A DNA stretch of 64,000 nt from Peromyscus leucopus. Lineage: Eukaryota > Chordata > Mammalia > Rodentia > Cricetidae. Below are positions 26,085-37,145 of the stretch, piece by piece. The stretch lies in the NCBI RefSeq assembly GCF_004664715.2, contig NC_051063.1, positions 116,856,829-116,920,828 of the forward strand. The letters are read 5' to 3'. Position 1 is the stretch's first letter; each line of letters opens with the position of its first letter. Under the pieces are notes generated by a model that did no database searches, was not told where the DNA came from, and worked only from the letters and a program-made list of their open reading frames with translations. The position numbers were made by a program, and so were the translations under genes.

Positions 26085-26430
26085 TGTGGTTTTGATATGG
26101 TTTATCCTCCAAGGATTCTGTTTTGGGAGTTTGGTCTACAGTGTGCTCACATCCATGTGGTGGTATTTTAAGTGGGCCTAAGAGAAGGTGATCAGACCAT
26201 CAGGATTCATTCTCAGATGACTTCTTCTCATAGGTGGGTAAGGTCTGCCAGGGTAGATTAGTTTCCACTGCTTATGAAAAGGGAAAGTTTAGTTCTTACA
26301 CAGCATCTTTTTTCTTTGTGTGTACATATTCCTTTTCTGTATGAAACTGATTTCCTTTCTTTTTCCCCACAATTTAATAATAAAGTCAAACATTGTCACT
26401 GTGTTATTTGAACTTCCAACCTACCCAAAG
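26085..26430 (+). mobile_element. MLT/MST-like MaLR LTR, diverged
   Basis: Blocks follow the mammalian MaLR LTR: GTTTTGATATGGTTTATCCT, CCAAGGATTCTGTTTTGGGA, GTGGTGGTATTTTAAGTGGG, CTAAGAGAAGGTGATCAGAC, and an AATAATAAAG polyadenylation-like site near 26375. Edges are uncertain. Confidence 0.55.
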
Positions 26431-26606
26431 TATTGATCCAAATAACCCTTTTTTGCATGTATTATCTAGTAGTAATTATTCTGCTGTGGCAACACAATAT
26501 ATATAAGACAATTTGCCTTTTCAGCCAAAGCATATACATGTGGTTTATTCACAGTATGCATATGCATATATATTTATATATACTACACATTGTATGCATA
26601 CAAACA

Positions 26607-26611
26607 TACTT

Positions 26612-26646
<35 letters not shown>

Positions 26647-26684
26647 TTGTGTGTGGTATGTGTGTGTGTGTGTGTGTGTGTATA
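26607..26684. repeat. Microsatellite (AT)n(GT)n
   Basis: AT repeats pass into GT repeats with TT and GGTAT interruptions. Confidence 0.96.
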
Positions 26685-26750
26685 GGTGACTTAGAAATAT
26701 AGAGTATCCTATTATATAAAATGTCCTTGTAGTCACAGAGACGCCTTAAG

Positions 26751-26941
26751 AGGACCAGAAGCTGGGCAGTGGTGGCGCACGCCTTTAATCCCAGCACTCA
26801 GGAGGCAGAGCCAGGCGGATCTCTGTGAGTTCTAGGCCAGCCTGGGCTACCAAGTGAGTTCCAGGAGAGGCGCAAAGCTACACAGAGAAACCCTGTCTCG
26901 AAAAACCAAAAAAAAAAAAAAAAAAAAAAAAAAAGGACCAG
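26751..26941 (+). repeat. B1 SINE with target-site duplication
   Basis: Well-preserved B1: GCTGGGCAGTGGTGGCGCAC, TTTAATCCCAGCACTCAGGA, CCAGCCTGGGCTACCAAGTG, AGGCGCAAAGCTACACAGAG, TGTCTCGAAAAACC and a pure A tail of about 26 bases. Flanked by AGGACCAG at 26751-26758 and 26934-26941. The GGCGCAAAGCTACACAGAG variant is the main reason I favour a cricetid host. Confidence 0.96.
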
Positions 26942-27018
26942 GAATGTTAATCATACAGGGGTGTTTCCTCAATGGAGGAGATAAAATCAAATACCTACAC
27001 TCCATCCAGAAATCAGTG

Positions 27019-27401
27019 AGAAGATGCTGTGGGATGGTCTGTGTATCAAATGTGTTGCTCTGATTGGTGAATAAATAAAACACTGGCCAGTAGCCAGGCA
27101 GGAAGTATAGGCAGGACTAAGAGAGAGGAGAACTCAAAGAACAGGAAGGCAGAAGATGACACTGCCAGCCTCCATGACAAGCAGCATGTGAAGATGCCGG
27201 TAAGCCACGAGACACGTGGCAAGGTATCGATTTATAGAAATTGATTAATTTAAGATGTAAGCACTAGATAGCTAGAAGACTGAGCCATTAGGCCAAACAG
27301 TTTAAATAATATAAGCGTCTGTGTGTTTATTTTATAAGTGGGCTGTCGGACTGCCGGGGCTTGGCAGGACCTGGAGAGAAAACTCTCCAGCTACAAGAAG
27401 A
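27019..27401 (+). mobile_element. Solo LTR of a class II (ERVK-like) endogenous retrovirus with 6-bp target duplication
   Basis: The LTR itself spans 27025-27395 (371 bp), begins TGCTGTGGGATGG and ends CCAGCTACA, giving the retroviral TG...CA ends. It is flanked by an exact 6-bp direct repeat AGAAGA (27019-27024; 27396-27401). Internal blocks include TCTGATTGGTGAATAAATAA (with AATAAA) and TTTATTTTATAAGTGGGCTG, as in abundant rodent ERVK-type LTRs. No internal viral genes are present, so this is what remains after LTR-LTR recombination. It is on the strand opposite to Grm5. Exact family not named. Confidence 0.88.
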
Positions 27402-28084
27402 GGTTATTAACAAACTGGTGACCCTTTTGCTGTCTGAAGGGATAGACTTCACCCTAATTCCCAGAATAATTATCCCAGACTCTTCCCTCTCTAGACCATT
27501 TCCCTTCTTTAGATGTCACAAATACTTTATGGCCTGTTGGCATCTATGCTATTAGTCAGAGACCACACTAGATATTAGTCCTTTTAGCTATAGAACTCAC
27601 ATTCATGGTCACATGTACTTCGTAAAGAGTCACTATATAGTTGCAGCTTATGCTTTATTGTACATCTGGAATTGGAGTGATTGGATTGATTGTTTCCTGG
27701 AAACCTTTCCCCAAACAGTACTGTGTTTTAAATATGCTGACAATGAACAGCCTGGCATTAGACTCTCTGAAGTCTGATCCAAATTGACAAAGTCAATCTG
27801 CACCAGCTGTTCATTCTTATTTCTCTGTGTGGTTTGCTTTGCTGTATGATACCTGCAGGTAGTCCCTCAATAAGATATATAGTTTATATCATAAATTAAC
27901 AGTCATGAAATTATTACTTGGTATTCTAAAATGCAAAACACCCATCATAGTCTCAACTGAGATTTCTTGTCATGAGGAGATGTGTAAGCTTATGAAAAAA
28001 TTTAATTTTCATTCTATATAATCAAAGAACAGTTGATGATATGGATAATTCTGAAATCCACTACAATTTTTGGACATGAGAATA
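27402..28084. other. Intron, no recognised element
   Basis: AT-rich unique-looking sequence between the solo LTR and the next L1 fragment. Confidence 0.5.
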
Positions 28085-28275
28085 TGATCATCTTTTTTAT
28101 TTAAAAAAATTTATTCATTTTACATACCAACCACAGATCCCCCTCTCATCCTTCCTCCTGCTCCCTCTGTCTTCCCCTTACAACCTATCTTCCATCTCCT
28201 CTTTCAAAAGGGTAAGTTCTCTCCCTGATACATTCAGTTAAGGCAGGACCAACCCACAGCTCCAGAGAAGCAAGG
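28085..28275 (-). mobile_element. LINE-1 3' end, minus strand
   Basis: On the plus strand it is the complement of an L1 terminus: a T/A-rich tail, TTTTACATACCAACCACAGA, a pyrimidine-rich block (complement of the 3' UTR G-rich tract), CTTTCAAAAGGGTAAG, and TACATTCAGTTAAGGCAGGA. Confidence 0.78.
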
Positions 28276-28400
28276 AAACAAGGAGGACCCTAAGAGGGAT
28301 ACATGGATCACTGTGAGAAGGGGAAACATAAGAGATCTCCATGAGTAAACTGGGGATGAAGAGGGGCAATAAAAGGAAGGGGATGGGGAGTGAGATCATC
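28276..28400 (+). mobile_element. Probable LINE-1 3' UTR piece in opposite orientation
   Basis: GATACATGGATCACTGTGAG, AAGGGGAAACATAAGAGATC and a purine-rich GAAGGGGATGGGGAG end resemble another part of rodent L1 3' UTRs, but in plus orientation directly after the minus-strand piece. This may be a rearranged or inverted single insertion. Confidence 0.45.
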
Positions 28401-30855
28401 TTTTTCTTCTTCCTGCTTTTTTTGCTTATTTTTGAGACTGTATTTTATTTATAACTTTCCCCCTTTCATTTTTCCCTCTAAATCATTTTAAAACACCCCC
28501 TTCTCCAAATTTATGACCTCTTTTTCTATCAATTTTTATTGCATGTGTATATGTATGTTTATATCTATATATTCCCAAATGTAACCTGCTGGGTTCATAT
28601 AATGTTACTTGTATGTATGTTTTCAGGACTGACTGTTTAACACTGGTCAAACAACTGGTATGCTCTTCCCTGTGAAGAGCCATATCTTCTGCTCCCAGAT
28701 TTGCTCAGTGTCCTTTAGTTATTTGCATACAGTTAAGGCTTTGTGGGCTTTTCCTCATGACATTTGGCATATTTTAAAGTTGTTGGAAGGCCCTGCTGAT
28801 CAGAGATTACAGTGTACCATAGTCTGGCAGCTTTCTCTAAGCTCGGCATCATGGAGGTCTCCCTCCACTCAGAAAAAGCTTCCTGCTCTCTACCTATCCT
28901 TATGTGGAGGGTGTCTCTAGGCCCAGGATTCCTGACTTATCTCAAGAATGACTCTTGACACATTTCCCCACAAATATTCTTCCCTTGATGACCCACATGG
29001 TAATTAGGCAAGTGCTATAGCCATTTTGATAGGTCCATGCTTCTAGTAATCCAGCTATATGATAGGAGCCTGTCATTTAATGCAAATTAGGGTTTGTCCC
29101 CAGGCTTCCCAAATCCTATATATTTGATATACTCTGGAATAAAGCTGGGCTGATTCACTGAAGTCTGTCTTCCAGAGGGCTGTCTCTTTTGTACCTACAC
29201 TTCTGCTCCCTCCACTCTCATGGACCAATGCAGTCAATGATCTTGAGGAAGAATCAGAGCAGTATAAAGTCAATGAAAAATGAAGACTAAGATTGATAGT
29301 CATCTGTGAGAGGAATCATACCAGGGCTATTATATGTTATTCCAATGAACTCTCATAATAATATTTTTGAGGTGAGTGTTATTACTGGCATTCCATAGAC
29401 AGCACAGTCAATTCTCTTAAGGTTCAGAATTATAAATATGAGTAGTGTGTAAAGACTGAGTTCTATTCAGGTCCAAAAGTAGAGATTCACCTCACTTTGG
29501 TCTTCCATGATTAACCACGAAAACCTCAAAAGTCCAATTATATGGCCAGATGGATTGATATGAAGAACTCGGGAGTATTATTGTAAGACAGCCGAGTTGT
29601 AGAATATAAAAGTGTAACTAGCTTAAAATCAGGTACACATAGGAAATAGTATCTTATCAAGAACAGCAAATATCAAGTAAATGAGACCTTTGAGACATCC
29701 AGATATAGAGCCCTGGGCTATACAGAAATAACATAAGCAAACAGGCCAATGGATAAATCTTGCCTGGAGCACAGATCTGATTTTTGCTACCTGTGTGTTC
29801 TACCATCACACAGGTACCTTGTTCAGATGAGCTCCTTAGATTTTCAGGATGAAGTTCTGTGTAGTTCTATCCATACACAGCATAGAGCAGACCATGCTAG
29901 CTTGACTCCCAGCCCAAACAGCAATGAGCAAGCTGCAAGGATTTCTGTTTCTCTCTAGAATTAGAAGCAACAAGAAACTTCTGTGATAGTGGCAGGTGGA
30001 TTATCTAGTTATTTTGCAATTAACAAAGTTTAAATGGTGCTTGCTTGTAAATGTGCCAAGAGGCCTAAATTATTTGTTTTACGGTAATCTGAGTAATTTA
30101 CTATTCTTTTTATTTTTAGACAAATCTGTTTCTCAGCTATTTTGCTAGCAATGCTTTGATTTAACGTGGAGTCAGTCACATAAAATGCTTGAAATTAGGT
30201 ATAATGATCATGATATAACTAACAAAATCCAATAAATTCATAATTAAACAAGAAAATGTATCTGAAAACTTCATGATCTTTAAACTGCTACTAACAATTT
30301 TGCATTAACACTGTCTTTACTTATTATGCAACATGTTACATAAAGCAAGCTGGAATAGAGGAAAGATATTTGTATTGAAGAAACTTAATTTTAACTTCAA
30401 TTTAGAAACTATATTCTCAGTTTTATCACCTGAAACAAAAATCACACATTTAAATATTTACAGTTTTATATATATATATATTTCACACATTTAGAATATC
30501 TGGTAATTAGCTTGGACTCAGTTCACCTATTGGAGTAGTGAAGAGAATTCTAGAATCTTTCACTGCTCTCCAGCAGAATATCCTGACAACCTATTAAAGC
30601 TAATAGCATTATTCATGAACTTTAGACAAAATATTAAGCTTAAAGCAGAAGAAGAAAATGTGATCTTGCAGAGGCATACCTAAACTGTCCTATATGAAAG
30701 AGACAGATGACATAGAGAAAATCTTTGTATCCTCTATTCTGTTATGTATCAAACTTACATCCATTCTAAAAAGTTTCAATACATATTTGACATAAAATGT
30801 TTATGAAATCACAACTTGGATTTATTGTAAAAAATCCAGTGTAATCTAGTCATTT
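28401..30855. other. Intron, no recognised element
   Basis: AT-rich sequence. The open frames at 28660-28920 and 29749-29958 have no recognisable domains, start context or conserved neighbours. Confidence 0.5.
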
Positions 30856-31067
30856 AAAAAGAAGACGCTGGGTGGTGGTGGTGGTGGTGGTTGTGGTGGT
30901 GGTGGTGGTGGTTGGTGGTGCATGCCTTTAATCCCAGTGCTTGGGAGGCAGAGCCAGGGGGATCTTTGTGAGTTCGAGAAAAGGCACAAATCTACACAGA
31001 GAAACCCTGCCTCAAAAAACAAAACAAACAAACAAAATAAATAAATTAAAAAAAATAAAAAGAATAC
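30856..31067 (+). repeat. B1 SINE with expanded GGT head and an internal deletion
   Basis: The normal B1 head is expanded into about 52 bp of GGT triplets (30869-30920). Then follow CATGCCTTTAATCCCAGTGC and GGCAGAGCCAGGGGGATC. After GTGAGTTCGAG the middle (the GGCCAGCCTGG... segment, about 30 bp) is missing, and the sequence resumes AAAAGGCACAAATCTACACA. Near-identical flanks AAAAAGAAGAC (30856-30866) and AAAAAGAATAC (31057-31067) mark the target duplication. Confidence 0.92.
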
Positions 31068-31290
31068 ATGGAACTGGCTTTATAGGTAGTGGGTAAAGGT
31101 GCTTGCTGGTTAAGACTGAAGACCTGTGCTTAATCTGTAGAGCTTGCATTACAGAAAGAGAAAACAGTCTCCTGCAAGCTGTCCTCAGACAATACACATG
31201 CACACTGTATCATGTGTATGCACAGGTGTTCACACTGTCTCTCTCATATACACATAAATAAGCAAATAAATGAAAAATATAAAAACTAAA
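31068..31290 (+). repeat. tRNA-derived rodent SINE (B4/RSINE1-like), diverged
   Basis: A head around TAGTGGGTAAAGGTGCTTGC resembles the tRNA-like 5' end. It is followed by CAAGCTGTCCTCAGACAATA (compare GTTGTCCTCTGACCTCCACA), CACATGCACAC and an A-rich tail with AAATAAGCAAATAAATG. Confidence 0.65.
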
Positions 31291-31944
31291 CATGAACATA
31301 TGTATTTGAATAAATGGGAAAGTTTAAAGTGTAGCTGCTCCCAAGAGTTGATATAAACTCTGTATTCTGTACACATTTAGAAACAATGGAAACATTAGGA
31401 AAATGTCTGCAAATTTCTTAAGGAGAGAAATAGACTTTAAGAAACATATATATGGAAGGAAATGCTTAGGAAATATTTGTCTTTCCAATATGGAATCCTA
31501 TCATTATAAACAAAAGCTATCATGTGAAATAGGACTATAAAATGTGGCTACATTTCAGTAAGAATAAATCTATAGAAAATTATTTTCCAGCTGGCAGAGG
31601 AATTGTGAAAAGGATTTTTGTTTTGATGTAATAATGTATGGCCATATATACTGACATGCCAAAGAGGAAGGAATCAAGCAAAGGAAAGATTACATGACTC
31701 TTGAACCTGTGATGCATGCCCAAGTCAATGAGTCTGAATGACTTTTTCTTTTTTACCTTTAGTTCCAATACTTGTAGTTGTGAAGGATATCTTCTCCCAA
31801 TCCAAGAAACTATAGTCATATACTTGGGACAGGTTAGCTGGCATAGACACAGTGGAGAAGAATGAAATTTGGATACAGATTAAATTTTTAAAAATTTCCT
31901 TTGTTTTTTAAATGGATTACAGAAAAGGAATGTAGTGGTTTTAC
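31291..31944. other. Intron, no recognised element
   Basis: AT-rich unique-looking sequence. Confidence 0.5.
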
Positions 31945-32286
31945 TAAGAATGTGTCATAGATATGAATGCTTAGTTATCATACTATCACTTTAGGAGGAT
32001 TAGGAGGTGTGGCCTTGTTGAAATAAGTATGTCACTGGGCATGGGCTTTGGGGTTTCAAGGGCCCAAACCAGGCCCAGTTTCTTGTTCTCCCTGCTACCT
32101 GCTGATCTGGATGTATAACTCTCAGCTACTTCTCCAGCACCTGCCTGCAAGCTGACATACATCCCACCATGATGATAATGAACTAATTTTCTGAAACTGC
32201 AAATAAACCCCAATTAAATATTTTCTTTTATAAGAATTACTATGGCCATGGTATCTCTTCACAATAATATAGCACTGACTAAGACA
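31945..32286 (+). mobile_element. MaLR-type solo LTR
   Basis: It shares its block order with the LTRs at 54200 and 55764: GGATTAGGAGGTGTGGCCTT, GGGGTTTCAAGGGCCCA, CTACTTCTCCAGCACCTGCC, CTGAAACTGCAAATAAAC (AATAAA), ATGGTATCTCTTCACAATAA and a terminal GCACTGACTAAGACA. There is no second LTR or internal sequence nearby, so it is a solo LTR. The 5' edge is approximate. Confidence 0.8.
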
Positions 32287-34284
32287 AGGATCACTTTTAA
32301 TTTTTTCTGAAATATCCAAGTAAGAGTGTCTGTTAGGAACCCCAAAAGGGCATTCTGATTTGGAAAAGAGAAATATGAGTTGGAGTGCTTGTCATTCTTT
32401 TCAATAGATAGCAACAGTGGATTGTGGATAGCAACAGTGGCATGTGAAAGCATAAGATGTGATAAAAAAGACAATCCTGCATAGTACTATTAAAGAGTCA
32501 AGCATCTATGTATTACTTGAAAAAAAAGGCTGACATTTATTTCTGAAATAAACATGCAATAAATATATTCAATGATTCAGGTAATACAGAACTTGATAGG
32601 GGTAGGCATATGTGGATGGAGTTTTAAAAGTGCAGACCATATATTTATGTAACTTCTCTGAGGCACTTGCAGGTGAAGAGGAAGAAGAAAACACATTGGC
32701 AATAAGATTTAGGTATGGAAATCTAGAGAGAGATTTTGTTTATTGAGTTTCAGAAGGGAACTTCTTCACAAAATGCTTAACACAGGGGACTGGTCCAGAA
32801 CACAAACTCAATAGATGATTTTATACCTCCTGTAATCATCATTACCATCATTACCATGAAGAAAGGTGGCATTTACCTAGAGCTTATGTAATTATGTAAA
32901 TATCAAGTAGTGTACTTGCTAATCCAAATGCATTAATATGAAAACTAATTAACATGAAGATGTTAGCATGATACAGGGCATTATTTCACAGATTTACAAA
33001 TGAGGTGTTGGTGATGAGAAAGTTTTCCAAATAATTGATTTCTAGTTAATAGAAGAGATGGAACTTCAGCCTCTGTCTTTCAAATGTCAAAACCTATATC
33101 CTTTCATCTGATATTGTTATTCTTAAGCCAGGCACTAGGATGACCAGCTGCATAGTTCTTCCAAACACACTTCTACTCACCATTAAATATTTCATTTGAA
33201 ACTTATTTCTCAACAAACATATTACTTATTAAATAATTGTTGTGCCGAGTTTCCAGATAAAGTAGAATCCTGTATAATTTGGCTCTTAATGATTCAGTCC
33301 ATATCACTCTTAATAATCAACATTTAATTCTAAACACATTCCTACAAAATATTCAGTGCTGCATTATAGCTTTATATAGACAATGATCTGTATAAAAGGA
33401 GGCTTTTGTAAAGAGAGCTGCTTCATCATCTAAAGTTGCCTTCTTAATAGCATTATTGATAGGCATGAAGGGTAATGTGGATTTTGACACTAGGACTTCC
33501 AGAGTGTTTTCATTTTAATTGCCTTGTTAATGTAGTTTAAGTTTAGATCTGCAGTGTAAGAAAAATATGATCCTTTTTCTTAAAAATATTTTGGAGACTT
33601 TTCCCATTCCTTTCTCTGGATGCTCTTCCTGAGGGAAAATGAAGTGTTGAGGCAGACACTGTGACCCAGATTCTCCTTCTAGCCCTATAGAGTTTAACTT
33701 CCATCGGCTTTCTTTGTAGGCTGCCAGGTTTGCAGCTGAAGCCTGCAGTGCCTGTCATCTCATTAAGAGTGATTCTATCTGAATAGAAGGGAAAATCTCC
33801 ATGTGGGACTGTGTGTCAATGGGTCGAGTGGATCTGGGAGGTATTTTGCCTCTTTTTTAGCTCATTAGTCACCTCTGTCCTTGATTCTAACTGGATCTAA
33901 TGACAGTGTGGAAATAGTTCTATATTAACTGAAGGTGGAAGATCCTTCTCAGCCTAGCTAAAGCTTTTCAAGCTTGACAACCTTTGCTGAAAAGACATCT
34001 CTTCTTTGACAGCAACTCCCTGGCCTGACACCTCCTCAGGTTTAGACTTGGTCTGTGTAGGTTTGTGATTTCTAGATTTCCTCAGGACTCAACTTTCCCC
34101 CACAATATGGAAAACAAGGACTCACTATGGGTTTGGGAATGAGCAAAATAAATTGAATTAGGTACCATAGTTGTGTACTTTTGCATCAGACTAAGTTTTC
34201 TTTAATAATGAGTAGCCATCTTATGTTAGAGCCATGGCTTTAGGCTTCTCATCTATAGTTCAAACCTGGCCAGTCTCCTATGTA
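32287..34284. other. Intron, no confident element
   Basis: AT-rich sequence. A direct repeat of GGATAGCAACAGTGG-like units at about 32408-32440 and a faint ancient-repeat resemblance around 33240-33370 are too weak to name. The 33600-33900 stretch is less AT-rich and could be conserved non-coding DNA, which cannot be judged from one sequence. Confidence 0.45.
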
Positions 34285-34565
34285 CTACTACTATGGTAGC
34301 CTCTGAGTACACATGACCACTGAGCATTTGACATATGTCTAATCCAAAACACATAGTTCTATCATTTTAAAACAATAGATTTCAAAGACAACATAAAGGA
34401 AAAACATCAGGTAGCACATCAATATTTTATAATGTTGATGACATGTCAATATGATATAAAAATTATAACAATGCTTAAATAAGATATACTCCTAAAACTA
34501 ATTCTATAGATTTATTCTTATTGTCTTAAGTTCTTTATGTGGCTAGCAATATACTTCTATCATAG
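34285..34565 (+). mobile_element. Non-autonomous hAT-Charlie-type DNA transposon relic
   Basis: The start TATGGTAGCCTCTGAGTACA and ACTGAGCATTTGACATATGT resemble the eutherian element that reads GGTAGCCACTAGCCACATGT and GAGCACTTGAAATGTGG. The order then continues with TTTCAAAGACAACATA, the AT-rich AATATTTTATAATGTTGATG segment, and TATGTGGCTAGCAATATACT near the 3' end. Family named only to superfamily level. Confidence 0.55.
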
Positions 34566-35412
34566 GATTAAGCTTTATATACATAAATTAACATTCTAAT
34601 TTTTCAGGTCACAATGTAAACTCCTTAGAACATTTGATCATGTCTGAGCTTTCTTAGGATCAGGTGTGTAGTCTTCATTAGCCTACCAGTGACTTACAAG
34701 TAGCACATTTAAACCATAATGATAACAGTAAGTAGGTCAATAAATGCACATTCTTCCTTTAAAATTAAGAATTTATTATTCTGACTAAAATATGAATGAC
34801 CATGGCCCAGAGACACATACTTCTCTAGTTTTCCCTGAATGACATACCATTCCATTGGGAATCTTTTTATTTACAGGAAAGCAAGGCATGGCATTGATGT
34901 GTTTATAAGACAATTAACTATATGTAGCATGTTTTCAGATATCCCAGATTTGTACATGATTTTATTTCTCTGAGATATTCTTCTATATACTTATTCCTTC
35001 TATACTCCTCAAGACACAGCTGATATGGATACAATTCTCTCATTCTGTATTTCTAAACCAGTCTGCTTCCCTACACTCACTCCAAGTATGTAAGATTGTT
35101 TTCAGGTCGTACTCTATTTCTTTGACTGTCTAAAGGAGTGTATGCTATTTGTAATGAGGGGTCTATTTTAGTTACACTTTTATCAACAGAGATTTGATAA
35201 GTGAATATTCATTCAAGTAAATTGATTTTAGAAAATAAACATCAAATTTTCCTTAGTCAATTGCTGTTTAGTAGTAACCATGATTCAAAATGATGGCATC
35301 TATCTAAAACATATGGACAACACAGCTTAATTATAAGTACCTTGGATAGAGTAAGGAATTATAGGAATTTTATTAACTTACAATCTTTTGTTTACTAGCA
35401 GTCTTTGGAAAA

Positions 35413-35414
<2 letters not shown>
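34566..35414. other. Intron, no recognised element
   Basis: AT-rich unique-looking sequence. Confidence 0.5.

Positions 35415-35468
<54 letters not shown>
35415..35468. repeat. Microsatellite (GT)n
   Basis: Perfect GT repeat, 27 units. Confidence 0.98.
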
Positions 35469-35471
<3 letters not shown>

Positions 35472-36079
35472 ACACGTACTTAAAAATCGACAGAGTGAGA
35501 TTTTAGATTTTCCTTCTGTAGCCTTTTGTTGTAATAAATACAAAGTACATTAGTCCTGCTCTTTTCCTTTTGTTTTGCAGTCTATCTCCAACTTCCTGTT
35601 TCTAATTCTGAGAATATACACAGAACCTTGCAAATAATTCCTAAATTAAGTTCATTTGTCAATGCCCTTTTGCAAAATATATTCTCTACTGATTTTACTT
35701 AAAAATATCAGTGACATAAAATAGGAAAAGACATTCTTCACTGAATCTATGAAATTTATGTAACCACTCTTCATCTGTCTATTCCATTCGTTATTGTTTT
35801 CTTGGACTTTATAGCAAGTATTAATTGTTCTCCCACCATATTTTGCCCTTTATAAAAACTATTGATTCACATTTTTTTCAATGTACCTACATCAATTCAT
35901 AAAAATATTTCAAAGCTACAATTACTGTTCACCACATAAAAAAAACATTTATTTTCCCCAAATGTATTAAACCCAGGCTTGATCAGAACTTGAAAATCGG
36001 ATGTACTAGCATTTTTTTCTTTATTAAATGAATTACCCAGAATAATCTACTCTTGCTCTGTTTTGTATTTAATGCTGTA
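35469..36079. other. Intron, no recognised element
   Basis: AT-rich unique-looking sequence. Confidence 0.5.
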
Positions 36080-36145
36080 ATCAAGCTGAGGGTCTTCTAT
36101 GTGCTAGGCAAATATTCTACCAAGGAGCTCCATCCTCAGCAAGGC
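36080..36145 (-). repeat. ID-type SINE remnant
   Basis: On the plus strand, GAGGGTCTTCTATGTGCTAG, GCAAATATTCTACCAAGGAG and CTCCATCCTCAGC match the complement of the ID element (GCTGGGGATGTAGCTCAGTG, AGAGCGCTTGCCTAGCA). It is diverged from the tRNA-Ala-derived consensus and not a tRNA gene. Confidence 0.75.
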
Positions 36146-36989
36146 ATGCATCATAAGACAAGGGGAAGAGCCTCTGGCTAAGGCCAGAACAATTGTGATT
36201 TTAGCACTCCTCTTTCAAGCATTAATGCCTTGACTCCTGTTTTTGTTAGTCCTGAATGTCACTAAAACTTTAACCAAGTATGAAAATGGGAGAAAGTGGG
36301 TAGAAGAAAGCTGATTCACCCAACTGCTTCCCTAACTTGGATAATTCCATAAGCCCTACTAGTTCCAATGCTTTAAAGACAAATTGGCTCTAATACAGTC
36401 AGTGCATAATTGTTTAGTAAAATTGATCATAATATGTGGAAAAAGTAAAGATAAAGAATTCCATGGGATCAGAAAGAATATACAATACTAATCTCTGATC
36501 GTGGAATTCTAGAAGCTGCAAAGAAACATATTTTCATTGTTTAAGCCATTCAGACTTTTTTTTTTTTTTCATGGTAGTGCAAGATCACTAGCATAACCTC
36601 CTGTCCCTAAACCAATGTTTCAATCATACAAATCCTCATGCAAGATGAAATTAATAAACTTATAGTGTCATGAGGATCATCATATGTAGGGAAGAAAAGA
36701 CTTTTATGTTACATAGATTAAATTTGATTCTTGCATTTGCAATTCTCTAGATGCTTAGCCCTTAAAAAGCATTTACGTGGTTTCTGAGTTTCAGTTTATT
36801 AAATTGAGTAAGATACAGAAGGATAACCCTTGCCTAATGTCTGGCCTATAATGACTACTCAACAAAAGTTAGCTTCTGTATTTGTTCTTTCCTCATTTTT
36901 CTTTACAATTCATTGTTGTAAAGCAAGATTTTGAAGATTGGCTCCCAAATTAGAATAGGTTTTACTATCATTTGAATTAATCAAATCTG

Positions 36990-37145
36990 TATTCAAAGTG
37001 TGGATCTGCTACCAGCTAATTTGGGTGTTTAGGAAAGTTATCTAATCCCTTAAGCATTTTCTTCCTTATCATAAAATGTTACTGCATTAGTCATGAGGAT
37101 TAAATGAAATTTTGCTTGGAGAATGCTTAGAATAGGATCTGACAG
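36990..37145 (+). repeat. MIR ancient SINE fragment
   Basis: GGATCTGCTACCAGCTAATT, TTAGGAAAGTTATCTAATCC, CTTCCTTATCATAAAATG, TCATGAGGATTAAATGAAAT and GAATGCTTAGAATAGGATCT follow the MIR order (CTGCCACTTACTAGCTG, GGGCAAGTTACTTAACC, CATCTGTAAAATG, GTGAGGATTAAATGAG, GCGCTTAGAACAGTGCC). Confidence 0.72.

Noticed and set aside
30846..31031. Poly-proline open frame, minus strand
   Set aside because: Antisense translation of the expanded GGT triplets in a B1.
32402..32445. Short tandem duplication GGATAGCAACAGTGG
   Set aside because: Two copies of a short unit only; an ordinary small duplication with no further structure.
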